Shown here piece by piece: positions 8,615 to 16,793 of a stretch of DNA of 50,898 nucleotides. Below the pieces are notes generated by a model. It was not told the DNA's origin and ran no database searches. It saw nothing but the letters and a program-made list of their open reading frames with translations. The position numbers and the translations under genes were made by a program. The stretch lies in NCBI GenBank assembly GCA_964455395.1, contig CAYVWB010000028.1:1-50898 (forward strand), read 5' to 3'. Source of the DNA: CAYVWB01 sp964455395. Its GTDB lineage: Bacteria; Desulfobacterota; Desulfovibrionia; Desulfovibrionales; Desulfovibrionaceae. Position 1 is the stretch's first letter. Each line of letters opens with the position of its first letter.

Positions 8615-9292
8615 ATGAATGAGCTCGCAGCAACAAGCGCGCAATTCTCTTTACGCAATGTCTGTTTTTCCTATGCCGATAAGCTTGTCTTGCACGATGT
8701 ATCCTTTGAGATGCCACAAGGAGGGTATTATGTTCTGAAAGGCCCCTCCGGAACTGGCAAATCCACCTTGTTACGATTGTTGTGCAAACTGGAGCATTGC
8801 AGTAGTGGAAGTATATGGATAAATGGTCGACGAATCCAAGAGATCGAGGGGTCTTTGCTCCGTTCAAAGGTTGTCTACCTTCAGCAAAAGCCTGTATTGC
8901 AGGAAGGAGACATCAGAAGTAATCTGCTAACGCCGTTCAGACTGGGTGTTCATCAGTCAAGAAATCGCCCTGACGACGCTACTCTTGAAGGCTGGCTTGA
9001 ACGGTTGCGTCTTGGAGATGTCAAACTGACAAGCGAAGCGTTAAGTCTTTCTGTTGGCCAACAACAGCGACTGTGTCTGATCCGTGCGCTCCTGGTGAAT
9101 CCTGAAAGCTTGTTGCTGGATGAACCCATCAGTGCTCTGGATGAAGAGAGCGCTACGGCTGTCATGGCGGAAGTGGAACGAGTCAACAGAGAGTTGAACG
9201 TCACGGTAGTCTGCGTGACGCATCAGAACACAGGCGCGCCATTGCGAGCAAGAGTCGTCCACATGTCGAACGGCGCTGTCCAATTGACCTGA
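8615..9292 (+). CDS. ABC transporter ATP-binding protein (YbbL/FetA-like), orphan
   Basis: A 225-residue ATPase subunit with Walker A GPSGTGKS (43-50), Q-loop YLQQKP, signature LSVGQQQR (145-152), Walker B LLLDEP (166-171) and the H-loop VTHQ (His203); all catalytic residues are intact. Overall it resembles the small YbbL/FetA exporters' ATPase, which normally works with a YbbM/FetB permease. No permease gene lies next to it, since mutL is divergent and purD is convergent. The ATG at 8615 has AAAAGGA 8-14 nt upstream. Base composition is visibly more AT-rich than most genes here, and the gene lies in the middle of the TTGCGGT-motif region, so acquisition by transfer is possible. Substrate unknown. 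Confidence 0.85.
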   Translation: MNELAATSAQFSLRNVCFSYADKLVLHDVSFEMPQGGYYVLKGPSGTGKSTLLRLLCKLEHCSSGSIWINGRRIQEIEGSLLRSKVVYLQQKPVLQEGDIRSNLLTPFRLGVHQSRNRPDDATLEGWLERLRLGDVKLTSEALSLSVGQQQRLCLIRALLVNPESLLLDEPISALDEESATAVMAEVERVNRELNVTVVCVTHQNTGAPLRARVVHMSNGAVQLT

Positions 9293-9378
9293 CGTGGCGC
9301 GACAGCAATTGGCCACAGCAGAAACCGCAATGCGGTCCAAATTGCGGCAGGCGCGCAGAATGAAGCTGCGATGCGACC

Positions 9379-10659
9379 TCATGACCGCATTGCGGTCAGA
9401 CCTTTGTCCGCAATATCACGACGCACATAGGCGCCTTCGAAGTGGATGCGATCCACGGCCTCGTATGCTTTGCTCTTGGCCGACGCCAAATCGTCGCCAA
9501 GGGCTGTCACGCCAAGGACTCGACCGCCCGTCGTATAGTATGCGCCATCCTTCAGCACGGTACCGGCGTGGAATACCGTAACGCCATCCAGCGAATCCGC
9601 GTCCTCCAAGCCGGTGATGCGCTTTCCTTTGGCATAGGCGCCGGGGTACCCTTCGCTGGCCATGACGACGCAACAACTCGCTTGCGGTTTCCATTGCGCC
9701 ATGGCCGGGGTCAGTCGTCCTTCCACGCAGGCGAGCATGAGTTCTGCGAGACTCGAATCCAGCCGAGCCATAAGGGGCTGGCACTCGGGGTCGCCGAAAC
9801 GAACGTTATATTCCAGGACGTTGACGTCGTCCCCTGCGATCATCAGACCGGCGTACAGCACGCCTATGAAAGGATGCCCGGAAGCAGCCATGGCGTCCAC
9901 GATGGGTTTGGCGACCTTGTCGCACATCGCAACGAGCTTCTCCTCGGGCAGGATGGGCGCGGGGCTGTATGCGCCCATGCCGCCCGTATTCGGGCCGACG
10001 TCACCTTCACCGATGGCTTTGTGGTCTTGTGAAGTGGCCAGCGGTACGACTGCGGTTCCATCACAAACCGCAATGAGTGACGCTTCTTCGCCACGTACGA
10101 CCTCTTCCACCACGAGGCGATCCCCCGCCATGCCGAAAGCGCCTTTCACCATGCATCGTTGCGCAGCGGCGAGCGCCTCCTCCGGCGAATTGGCGACGGT
10201 CACGCCTTTGCCCGCAGCGAGACCGTCGGCTTTGACCACGAGCGGCCTGTCAGCCTCCTGGATGAACGCCTTGGCGGAGGCGAAGTCCTCGAACACGTGG
10301 TAGTCCGCGGTGGGCACGCCGGCGTGTTCCATCACGTGTTTCGCGAAGGCTTTGCTTCCTTCCAGCTGGGAGGCGTAAGCGTTGGGTCCGAAGCATGGAA
10401 TCCCCTGCTTTTCCAGTGCATTGGATAGGCCAAGGACTAGGGGAAGCTCCGGTCCGACCACCACAAGGTCCACCTTGCGTTCCTTGGCGAGGGCGACGAT
10501 GCCCGGGATGTGGCTTACCTGAAGCGGGATGGTTTCGCCCAAAGCAGCGGCGCCGCCGTTGCCGGGAGCCACCAGCACTTCCTTGACGATAGGGTCCTGC
10601 CGCAACTTCCAAGCCAAGGCGTGTTCACGGCCGCCAGAGCCGATGATGAGTATTCGCAA
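9379..10659 (-). CDS. purD: Phosphoribosylamine-glycine ligase (GAR synthetase)
   Basis: PurD catalyses the second step of purine synthesis, ATP-dependent ligation of glycine to phosphoribosylamine. Motifs are the N-terminal LIIGSGGREHALAWKL, PGNGG, VGPELPL, the ATP-grasp loop VVKADGLAAGKGV, TSQDHKAIGEGD, PNTGGMGAYSPAP and EYNVRFGDPECQ. The frame is open further upstream, but the start chosen is TTG at 10657-10659: it has AGGAGG (10668-10673) 8 nt upstream and gives 426 residues with the family N-terminus. An out-of-frame ATG lies between this ribosome site and the TTG. The stop codon overlaps a copy of the near-palindromic ACCGCATTGCGGT. The ABC ATPase gene converges from the other side. Confidence 0.95.
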   Translation of the reverse strand: MRILIIGSGGREHALAWKLRQDPIVKEVLVAPGNGGAAALGETIPLQVSHIPGIVALAKERKVDLVVVGPELPLVLGLSNALEKQGIPCFGPNAYASQLEGSKAFAKHVMEHAGVPTADYHVFEDFASAKAFIQEADRPLVVKADGLAAGKGVTVANSPEEALAAAQRCMVKGAFGMAGDRLVVEEVVRGEEASLIAVCDGTAVVPLATSQDHKAIGEGDVGPNTGGMGAYSPAPILPEEKLVAMCDKVAKPIVDAMAASGHPFIGVLYAGLMIAGDDVNVLEYNVRFGDPECQPLMARLDSSLAELMLACVEGRLTPAMAQWKPQASCCVVMASEGYPGAYAKGKRITGLEDADSLDGVTVFHAGTVLKDGAYYTTGGRVLGVTALGDDLASAKSKAYEAVDRIHFEGAYVRRDIADKGLTAMRS

Positions 10660-10841
10660 GGCGCATTCCTCCTGATGATGGCGCGCGGAACGCCTGCGCG
10701 CGGGTTCAGCCGACCTGGTGACGCGCTCCCGGGGCGTTGACGCAACGCTTTCCCGCAACGCGCATCCGTGCTAGGGGTGTTCACCCCGGCGCGTTGGGAA
10801 CGCTAATGAATTTTCGCCGGGGATACAAGCGCGCCGCACAG

Positions 10842-10874
10842 ATTGCGGTTTATTCAGAATCGCATTGCGGTTTA
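10842..10874 (+). repeat. 11-bp direct repeat ATTGCGGTTTA with a 22-bp period
   Basis: Identical 11-mers lie at 10842-10852 and 10864-10874, separated by exactly 11 bp, so the repeat period is two DNA turns. They are two copies of the locally enriched motif and sit 26-58 bp upstream of the ligase ATG at 10900, in the divergent purD/ligase intergenic region. Same-face spacing is what a tandem regulator site would look like, which is an inference. The rest of this 240-bp gap (10660-10899) holds the purD ribosome site and a short hairpin (GGGGTG-TT-CACCCC, near 10775-10788), and no other gene. Confidence 0.75.
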
Positions 10875-10899
10875 CGTCAACCCTCACCCGGTTACAACC

Positions 10900-12189
10900 A
10901 TGGAACACTCCCGCCGGTTCATCCCACACATGACGGAGGAAGCCCTCCTGGCGAAACAGAGCGAAGGACTGCGTTGGACCGTGGCCCACGCGCACGCCAA
11001 CAGTCCTCAACTCCGCGCAATGCTTGACGAAGTAGGTATTGCCCCGGAGGACGTACGCTCCCTTGACGACCTCCGTGCGCTGCCCTGCTCCACGGTGGAG
11101 GATTTGCGTCTGGGCTATCCTCTGCCTTTGCTCGCCGTCCCGGAGGAGGACATCGCGCGCGTCCATGCGTCCTCGGGCACCACAGGCAAGCGTAAAGTCA
11201 TGGCGTATACGCAGGGCGACATAGAAACCTGGAAGCTGATGTTCGCGCGGTGTTACGAGCTCGCCGGCCTCACCGCGCTGGACCGCGTCCAGATCGCGGT
11301 GGGGTACGGACTGTGGACGGCAGGCGCCGGGTTTCAGCTCGGTTGTGAACATTTTGGCGCCATGGCCGTCCCTGTGGGGCCGGGCAACCTGGAGATGCAG
11401 CTCGCCCTTGCCGAGGACATGCAGGCCACCTGCCTTTGCGCCACCGCCTCCATGGCGCTGCTCATGGCGGAGGAGGCGGACAAGCGAGGTCTGGTCGACC
11501 GCCTTGCGCTCAAGCGCTGCATCTTCGGTGCGGAGACGCACAGCCCCAAAATGCGGGAGGCTTTCATGGCCAAGCTGGGCCTGGAGGACGCCTTCGACAT
11601 CGCCGGCCTCACGGAGCTCTACGGCCCCGGCGCGGCGCTGGAATGCAGCGTCCACCAGGGCCTCCACTACTGGGGGGACATCTACATCCTCGAGGTGCTG
11701 GATCCGGCCACGCTGGAACCCGTCCCCCCTGGCGCAGTGGGCGAGATGGTGGTCACCACCCTCTGCAAGGAGGCGGCCCCGCTCATCCGCTACCGCACGC
11801 GCGACCTCACGCGGCTCATCCCCGGGACGTGCCCCTGCGGCGTGACCATGCCCCGACACGACCGCATCCTGGGTCGTTCGGACGACATGATCATCTACAG
11901 GGGCGTGAACATCTATCCCGGCCAGATCGCCGACGCCTTGGAGTCTGTCCCCGAGCTCTCTTCCGAATACCGCATCCAGCTGGAGCGCCGCGAAGGCCGC
12001 GACGCCATGACCGTCAGCGTGGAGCGCGCTCCCGGCGTCCCGGCTGGCGGCGACGACGCCTTGGCCAAGACCTTCGAGTTGCGCCTGCGTGACGCTATCC
12101 TGGCGCGAGCCGCCGTGGTCATCGTGGATCCGGGCGAGCTGCCCCGCTCCTTCGCCAAGACGAAGCGCGTGGTGGACAACCGGGAGTAG
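10900..12189 (+). CDS. Phenylacetate-CoA ligase-like adenylate-forming enzyme
   Basis: The 429-residue protein matches the PaaK family in length and motifs: the P-loop-like SSGTTGKRKVMAYT, the aromatic-acid pocket region around VGYGLWTAG, GAETHSPKMREAF, the adenylate-binding GLTELYGPG, and the hinge/C-terminal RTRDLTRLIPGTCPCG, GRSDDMIIYRGVNIYPGQI. PaaK enzymes form CoA thioesters from aryl acids and ATP. In anaerobes such genes often sit with indolepyruvate oxidoreductase (iorAB); that partner is not seen here. The start is the ATG at 10900; a TTG at 10843 in the same frame would add 19 residues without family similarity. The true substrate cannot be read from the sequence. Confidence 0.88.
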   Translation: MEHSRRFIPHMTEEALLAKQSEGLRWTVAHAHANSPQLRAMLDEVGIAPEDVRSLDDLRALPCSTVEDLRLGYPLPLLAVPEEDIARVHASSGTTGKRKVMAYTQGDIETWKLMFARCYELAGLTALDRVQIAVGYGLWTAGAGFQLGCEHFGAMAVPVGPGNLEMQLALAEDMQATCLCATASMALLMAEEADKRGLVDRLALKRCIFGAETHSPKMREAFMAKLGLEDAFDIAGLTELYGPGAALECSVHQGLHYWGDIYILEVLDPATLEPVPPGAVGEMVVTTLCKEAAPLIRYRTRDLTRLIPGTCPCGVTMPRHDRILGRSDDMIIYRGVNIYPGQIADALESVPELSSEYRIQLERREGRDAMTVSVERAPGVPAGGDDALAKTFELRLRDAILARAAVVIVDPGELPRSFAKTKRVVDNRE

Positions 12190-12568
12190 CCGCCTTGCGC
12201 ATTCCGCAATGAAGCGCAGTCAAACCGCAATCGAGCGCGCATCAGCCGTCTTGTATCGAAAGGTTGCGGTTCGGTTGAGACCGCAACGCGACAGCGCACG
12301 CCCGCAGGCCTGAACCGCCGGCGCAGCGTTGAAGAGACTGAAGGCCGTCAGCAGGGTTCGGTGCGCCATGGCGGGGTTTCGCGTCCCCCGGGTTCTCGCG
12401 TCCTCACAAAGCCAGGGAAGCCTTCGGGATTTCGGGCGACGAGGATCGCAGCAGAATCGTAGCAAGACCGCAATGTCATGCATGGGGCCCTGCGCGGGCG
12501 TCGCGTCTCAAGGTGGTGTGCTTTCGGGTGATCCGCAGTCGGACAGCAGCCAGACCGCAGCCTGATGG
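12190..12568. other. Gene-free gap with clustered TTGCGGT motif copies
   Basis: This 379-bp gap separates the convergent ligase and argC genes. No ORF here has recognisable family motifs. It holds four full copies of the TTGCGGT/ACCGCAA motif (12224, 12263, 12280, 12467) and two one-mismatch relatives (12203, 12554). I saw no GC hairpin followed by a T-run. Confidence 0.6.
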
Positions 12569-13633
12569 TTACGGCATGAACGGCGCCAGCCGCAGGCCTG
12601 CGCCCAGGTCCAGGCCGGACATGAGGTTCGCGCACGCCACCGCCTGCCCCGAGGCGCCGCGGCAGACGTTGTCGATGGCGGAAACGACCACCACGCGGTC
12701 CGTGCGCGGATCTACCGTCACGCCGACATCGCAATAGAGCGTCCCCCGCACGAAGCGGATCTCTGGCAGGCGTCCGGGAGGCTGCACCCGCACGAACTCA
12801 TGGTCGCGATACGTTGCTTCGTAAAGCTCCGTGAGCGCCTCCGTGGTGGGCGTCTCGCCGCGGAATCCCGCATAGATGGTGGTGAGAATACCCCGGTTGA
12901 TGGGCAACAGATGCGGTGTGAAGGAGACGGTGAGCGCCGCCCCGGCGATGCGGCCCAGCTCCTGCTCGATTTCCGGCGTATGGCGGTGCTTGCCCACGTT
13001 GTAGGCCCGGAAGGTGTCCGAGACCTCGCAAAAGGCCGTGCCCACATTGGCTTTCCGGCCCGCGCCCGTGGTTCCGGACTTGGCGTCTGCGATGATGGTG
13101 CGCAGGTCCGCCAGCTCGTGCTTCAACAGCGGGTAAAGACCCAGAATGACGGAGGTGGGGTAACACCCCGGATTCGCCGTGAGCCGCGTCTTGCGCAAGG
13201 CCTCGGCGTAGAGCTCCGGCAGGCCGAAGACCGCTTCCTGCAGCAGAGCGGGGTGACGGTGCGTCAGGCCGTACCACTGCGCGTAGACTTCCGGGTCGCG
13301 CAATCGGAAGTCCGCGGAGAGGTCCACCACCTTGAGACCGGCGTCCAGGCACTGCGCCGCAGCGTCCATGGCGGCGCCGTGCGGCACGGCGAGGAAGACC
13401 AGATCGCAGTGCTCGGCGAGGACCGCGGGGTCCGGCTGGGTGATGGTCAGGTCGCCGGGGCTGGTTCCCTGGAGGAAGGGGTAGACCTCCGCCAGAGCCT
13501 TGCCCGCTTCGGCGCGGGAGGTGACGCAAGTGAGCGTGAAGGTGGGGTGCGCCGCCAACAGCCGCACGAGCTCCATGCCCGTGTAGCCTGTCACGCCGAC
13601 GAGGCCTGCACGGACGCGCGTGTTCTCGGTCAT
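12569..13633 (-). CDS. argC: N-acetyl-gamma-glutamyl-phosphate reductase
   Basis: ArgC performs the third step of arginine/ornithine synthesis, NADPH-dependent reduction of N-acetylglutamyl phosphate in the cytoplasm. The 354-residue protein shows the dinucleotide-binding GVTGYTGMELVRLL, LAVPHG, VVDLSADFRL, the catalytic cysteine in TANPGCYPTS, the AKSGTTGAG loop, the histidine in FTPHLLPINRG and the C-terminal DNVCRGASGQAVACANLM. It is the last gene of a minus-strand series, 9 nt behind the DUF1844 gene. Confidence 0.96.
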   Translation of the reverse strand: MTENTRVRAGLVGVTGYTGMELVRLLAAHPTFTLTCVTSRAEAGKALAEVYPFLQGTSPGDLTITQPDPAVLAEHCDLVFLAVPHGAAMDAAAQCLDAGLKVVDLSADFRLRDPEVYAQWYGLTHRHPALLQEAVFGLPELYAEALRKTRLTANPGCYPTSVILGLYPLLKHELADLRTIIADAKSGTTGAGRKANVGTAFCEVSDTFRAYNVGKHRHTPEIEQELGRIAGAALTVSFTPHLLPINRGILTTIYAGFRGETPTTEALTELYEATYRDHEFVRVQPPGRLPEIRFVRGTLYCDVGVTVDPRTDRVVVVSAIDNVCRGASGQAVACANLMSGLDLGAGLRLAPFMP

Positions 13634-13642
13634 GGAATGTCC

Positions 13643-13972
13643 TTATTTGCGCTTCATGACGAATTTCAGTCGCAGTTCGTAAAGGATTCCCTCCAGCAGC
13701 CGCGCTTCGTCGCCATCCAGGCAGCCGCTCGTCTTTTCCTGGAGCATGGCGAGAATATCGATGGTGTGCTTGGCGAGGTGGAGGTTCACGCCGGCTTCCC
13801 CGGTCTCGGGGTTGGGCGCTTCGCCCAGATGCACCATGGCGGAGGAGGAAAGGGAAAGGATGAAGGTCGAAAAGGTCACCTGGGGCAGGGGGCAGTCCAA
13901 GGTGGGAACGCCGTCGGCGCACTCCTGGGCTGCTGCCGCCAGTTCTTCCGAAGTAGGCGTGTCTTGAGACAT
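13643..13972 (-). CDS. DUF1844 domain protein
   Basis: A 109-residue protein with the DUF1844 pattern: an FSTFILSLSSSAMVHLGEAPNPETGE core, HLAKHTIDILAMLQEKTSG and a helical C-terminus with LLEGILYELRLKF. The family occurs widely in Desulfobacterota and has no established function. It lies 9 nt upstream of argC and 54 nt downstream of polA on the same strand, so it probably shares a transcript with argC. No signal peptide or membrane segment is visible. Confidence 0.85.
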   Translation of the reverse strand: MSQDTPTSEELAAAAQECADGVPTLDCPLPQVTFSTFILSLSSSAMVHLGEAPNPETGEAGVNLHLAKHTIDILAMLQEKTSGCLDGDEARLLEGILYELRLKFVMKRK

Positions 13973-14026
13973 AACGTATCGCCGCTCTTTGGGATTGCAG
14001 GTTCTAACAGAGGCGGCGGAGACGGT

Positions 14027-16723
14027 TCAGTGCGCCAAGGACCAGTCCTTGCCCACGCCCCAATCCACCACCAAGGGCACGTCCAGGGGAGCCACCCCGG
14101 CCATCAGCGTTTCGAGACGGCGACCGGCCTCGCGGGCGGGCGTCTCGTCGCCATCCGGCGCAGGGGTTTCGAGCAGCAGCTCGTCATGCACCTGGAGGAT
14201 AAGTCTGGCGCCCAGGGTTTGCAAGGCCTCGTCTTTGCTGACGGCGAGCATGGCCAGCTTGATGATGTCCGCAGCGCTGCCCTGGATGATGGTGTTGATG
14301 GCTTGTCGGCGCGCCTGACCTTGCAGTTGGGCGTTGCGGGAGTGCAGCTCCGGCAGCAGACGACGGCGCTTCGCCAGGGTCGTCACGTACCCGCGGGCTT
14401 TGGCCTCCTCCTCCACCTGGGCGTAGAAGTCCCGCAGCACGTTCAGCCGCTCGAAATAGCGCTGGATGAAGGCTTTGGCGTCCGTCAGGGAGACGCCAAG
14501 GTCTTGCGCCAGCTTCTGCGGCCCCATGCCGTAGATGAGCCCGAAGTTGATGGTTTTGGCGGAGCGGCGTTCGTCCGGTGTTATCTGCTCGGGATCCTTG
14601 TCGAAAAGTACGCCTGCGGTGCGCGCGTGGATGTCTTCGCCCTGGGTGAAGGCTTCCAGCAAGGTGGGATCCCGGGACATGTGGGCGAGCACGCGCAGCT
14701 CGATCTGCGAGTAATCCGCCGCCACCAGCAACGTGTTCTCCGCTGCGATGAAGCAGGAGCGCATACGGCCTCCCTGCGGTCCGCGGATGGGGATATTCTG
14801 CAGGTTCGGATTGGAGGATGAGAGACGGCCTGTCGCGGTGGCCGTCTGGTTGAAGGTGGTGTGCAACCGGCCGTCCCGGGGGCTGACGAGCTTGGGCAGG
14901 GGCTCCAGGTAGGTGGAGCGCAGCTTCTCCAGCTTGCGGAACTCCAGCACCGCCTGGACGATGGCGTGCTCGTCGGCGAGACGCTCCAGCACAGCCTGAG
15001 AGGTGGAGGCCGCGCCGCCGGGGGTCTTGCCTTTGGGCTTCAAGCCGAGATCCGTGAAGAGCACCTCGGCAAGCTGCGCGCTGGAGCGTGGGTTGAACTC
15101 GCGTCCCGCCAGCGTCATGATGCGCGAGCGCGCCTCCTGGGCCTGATGCGTCACTTCCTTCAGGAACTCGGCGAAGGCCGCCATGTCGATGCGCACGCCG
15201 GCGCGCTCCATCTCCGCAAGCACCTCGATGAGCGGCGTTTCCATGGTCCGGAGCAGGTCGTCCAGTTCGGCGGCGCGCAGCCGCTCTTCCAGGAGTACGC
15301 TCAGGGCGAGGCACCCTCGCGCTTGCTCGGTCGGGCTTTCTCCGTAGCTGCGAGGCAGTTCGGCAGCGTAGCGCTGGAGCAAGTGCGACAGGGTGTAGTC
15401 GCGTTCCTCCGGCGCGAGCAGATACGCCGCCACGCCCACGTCCAGCCAGGGGACAGCCGGCGCGGACGGCGCGGTGCGCGCTTCCGGCGAGATTTCCTCG
15501 AAAAAGCGCCCGTAGAGCGACTTCACGTCCGGCGCGGCCACGACAGCCGCGGTGGCGAAGCGTTCCAGGCAGGGCGCCAGGGGGCCCTCGTACAGGACGA
15601 CCACGGCCTCCTCCGCGCCTTGTGTGGCGAAGGCGAGCCCACCGGGCGTGGGCGCCATGGCCAGCCGCGCCCCTGGACACTCCGACAGCGCAGCGGCGTC
15701 GGTGACGGGGACGAGCGATTCGTCCGCAGCAGCGTGGGGGGAAGGCTCGGGTTGTGCGAAGAGCGGCAGCTGCGCGGGGCTGGCGCTTGCGCCATCGGAA
15801 CGCGGGGGGAGTTCCTTCTTCATGGAGCGGAATTCGAATTCATCCAGAAACGCAAGCAGGCCGTCATGGTCCGGAGGCGAGACGGCGAGGTCCTCCACGT
15901 CGCGGTACGGACCTTCCGTGGGGCATTGGTCCGGCCGCAGGGTGGTCAGATCCCGAAAGAGGAACATGGTCTCCGTGTGGTCGGCGAGCTTCTTGCGTTC
16001 CGCCGGCGTCAGGTCGGAGTGCGCATCCAGCACGGCGTCGCGCAGGGCTTCCAGGGAGTGGTGACGCGCCAGCAATTTCTCTGCGATCTTCTTGCCCACG
16101 CCGGGCACGCCGGGAATGTTGTCGCTGGCGTCGCCCACCAGGGCTTGAAAGTCCGGCCACTGCGCCGGAGTCAGGCCGGTCTCCTTGGTGAAGTCTTCGA
16201 GCGTGGTGAGCTTCTCCTGTTTGCCGCCCGGGTCCCAGAGCACCGCTCCCTTGTGCAGCAGCTGCTTGAGGTCCTTGTCCGCCCCCACGATGACCACGGG
16301 GCGCGGCGGCGTGGCCGTGTGCGCGAGCTCCGTGAAGGTCGCGATGAGGTCGTCCGCTTCGCAGCCGTGGGACGTCATGACGGGAAAGCCCAGCAGCCGC
16401 ATGGCGCGGCGGATGGGTTCCAGCTGCTGGGTGAGGTCTTCCGGCGCGGCTTCGCGCTGCGCCTTGTAGGGTTCGTAGACTTCGTTGCGGAAGGTGGGGC
16501 CGGGACCGTCCAGGAAAAACGCGAGGCGGGTGGGGGCTTCTTCCCGCAAGAGCTTCAGCATCACTCGCAGGACGATGTAGAGCGCGTTGGTGGGAAAGCC
16601 GTCCGAGCGCTTGAGATCCTTGAACGCGTGGAATGCGCGGAAGATGAAGGCGGAGCCGTCCACCAGGTAGAGGGGCTCCTGGTCGAGCCCGAGGCGTTCT
16701 TTGAGGGACATGGACCGCATCAT
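14027..16723 (-). CDS. polA: DNA polymerase I; proofreading domain apparently inactive
   Basis: The 898-residue protein has three parts. The 5'-3' exonuclease/flap domain (about 1-290) shows DGSAFIFRAFHAF, EADDLIAT, GADKDLKQLL and LVGDASDNIPGVPGVGKKIA. The polymerase domain (about 510-898) shows motif A ADYSQIELRVLAH, motif B AKTINFGLIYGM and motif C LQVHDELLLE, all intact. The 3'-5' exonuclease-like domain in between lacks the acidic residues: where E. coli has the DxE pair this protein reads LAMAPTPGG, and the second motif reads APDVKSLYGRF. It should fill gaps and remove RNA primers but not proofread, as with Taq or Bacillus Pol I. The first of several close ATG codons was used; MSLKERLGL at 16711 is an equally good start. 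Confidence 0.95.
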   Translation of the reverse strand: MMRSMSLKERLGLDQEPLYLVDGSAFIFRAFHAFKDLKRSDGFPTNALYIVLRVMLKLLREEAPTRLAFFLDGPGPTFRNEVYEPYKAQREAAPEDLTQQLEPIRRAMRLLGFPVMTSHGCEADDLIATFTELAHTATPPRPVVIVGADKDLKQLLHKGAVLWDPGGKQEKLTTLEDFTKETGLTPAQWPDFQALVGDASDNIPGVPGVGKKIAEKLLARHHSLEALRDAVLDAHSDLTPAERKKLADHTETMFLFRDLTTLRPDQCPTEGPYRDVEDLAVSPPDHDGLLAFLDEFEFRSMKKELPPRSDGASASPAQLPLFAQPEPSPHAAADESLVPVTDAAALSECPGARLAMAPTPGGLAFATQGAEEAVVVLYEGPLAPCLERFATAAVVAAPDVKSLYGRFFEEISPEARTAPSAPAVPWLDVGVAAYLLAPEERDYTLSHLLQRYAAELPRSYGESPTEQARGCLALSVLLEERLRAAELDDLLRTMETPLIEVLAEMERAGVRIDMAAFAEFLKEVTHQAQEARSRIMTLAGREFNPRSSAQLAEVLFTDLGLKPKGKTPGGAASTSQAVLERLADEHAIVQAVLEFRKLEKLRSTYLEPLPKLVSPRDGRLHTTFNQTATATGRLSSSNPNLQNIPIRGPQGGRMRSCFIAAENTLLVAADYSQIELRVLAHMSRDPTLLEAFTQGEDIHARTAGVLFDKDPEQITPDERRSAKTINFGLIYGMGPQKLAQDLGVSLTDAKAFIQRYFERLNVLRDFYAQVEEEAKARGYVTTLAKRRRLLPELHSRNAQLQGQARRQAINTIIQGSAADIIKLAMLAVSKDEALQTLGARLILQVHDELLLETPAPDGDETPAREAGRRLETLMAGVAPLDVPLVVDWGVGKDWSLAH

Positions 16724-16793
16724 ACGGCGATGGCGCGCAAAAGGCCAGCAGGAGAGGGACGCATCCCGGGACCGGGTTTGAGCAAAAGCCGGC

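Larger units (their letters stand above)
6445..12561. repeat. Cluster of a dispersed short motif, TTGCGGT/ACCGCAA
   Basis: Counting by eye on both strands, the core TTGCGGT (complement ACCGCAA) occurs at 6476, 6523, 7321, 7371, 8294, 8323, 8378, 8579, 9324, 9384, 9681, 10067, 10842, 10864, 12224, 12263, 12280 and 12467 (start of the 8-mer or, for the three near-palindromes, of the 13-mer). The rest of the window gave only five hits (2275, 4171, 5233, 25083, 45085). Several one-mismatch relatives sit between (6445, 9341, 10049, 12203, 12554). The preferred form is ATTGCGGTTT. It occurs in both orientations, between genes and inside mutL and purD, but not inside the ABC ATPase or the ligase gene. 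Three copies are 13-mers ACCGCA-W-TGCGGT. Function unknown. Confidence 0.8.

Noticed and set aside
6445..12561. CRISPR array as the explanation for the repeated motif
   Set aside because: The copies are only 7-13 bp, irregularly spaced, in both orientations and inside genes; there are no regular spacers or cas genes.
6445..12561. Insertion sequence or prophage remnant as the origin of the motif region
   Set aside because: No transposase, integrase, terminal inverted repeats or target duplication was recognised, and the genes are intact housekeeping genes.
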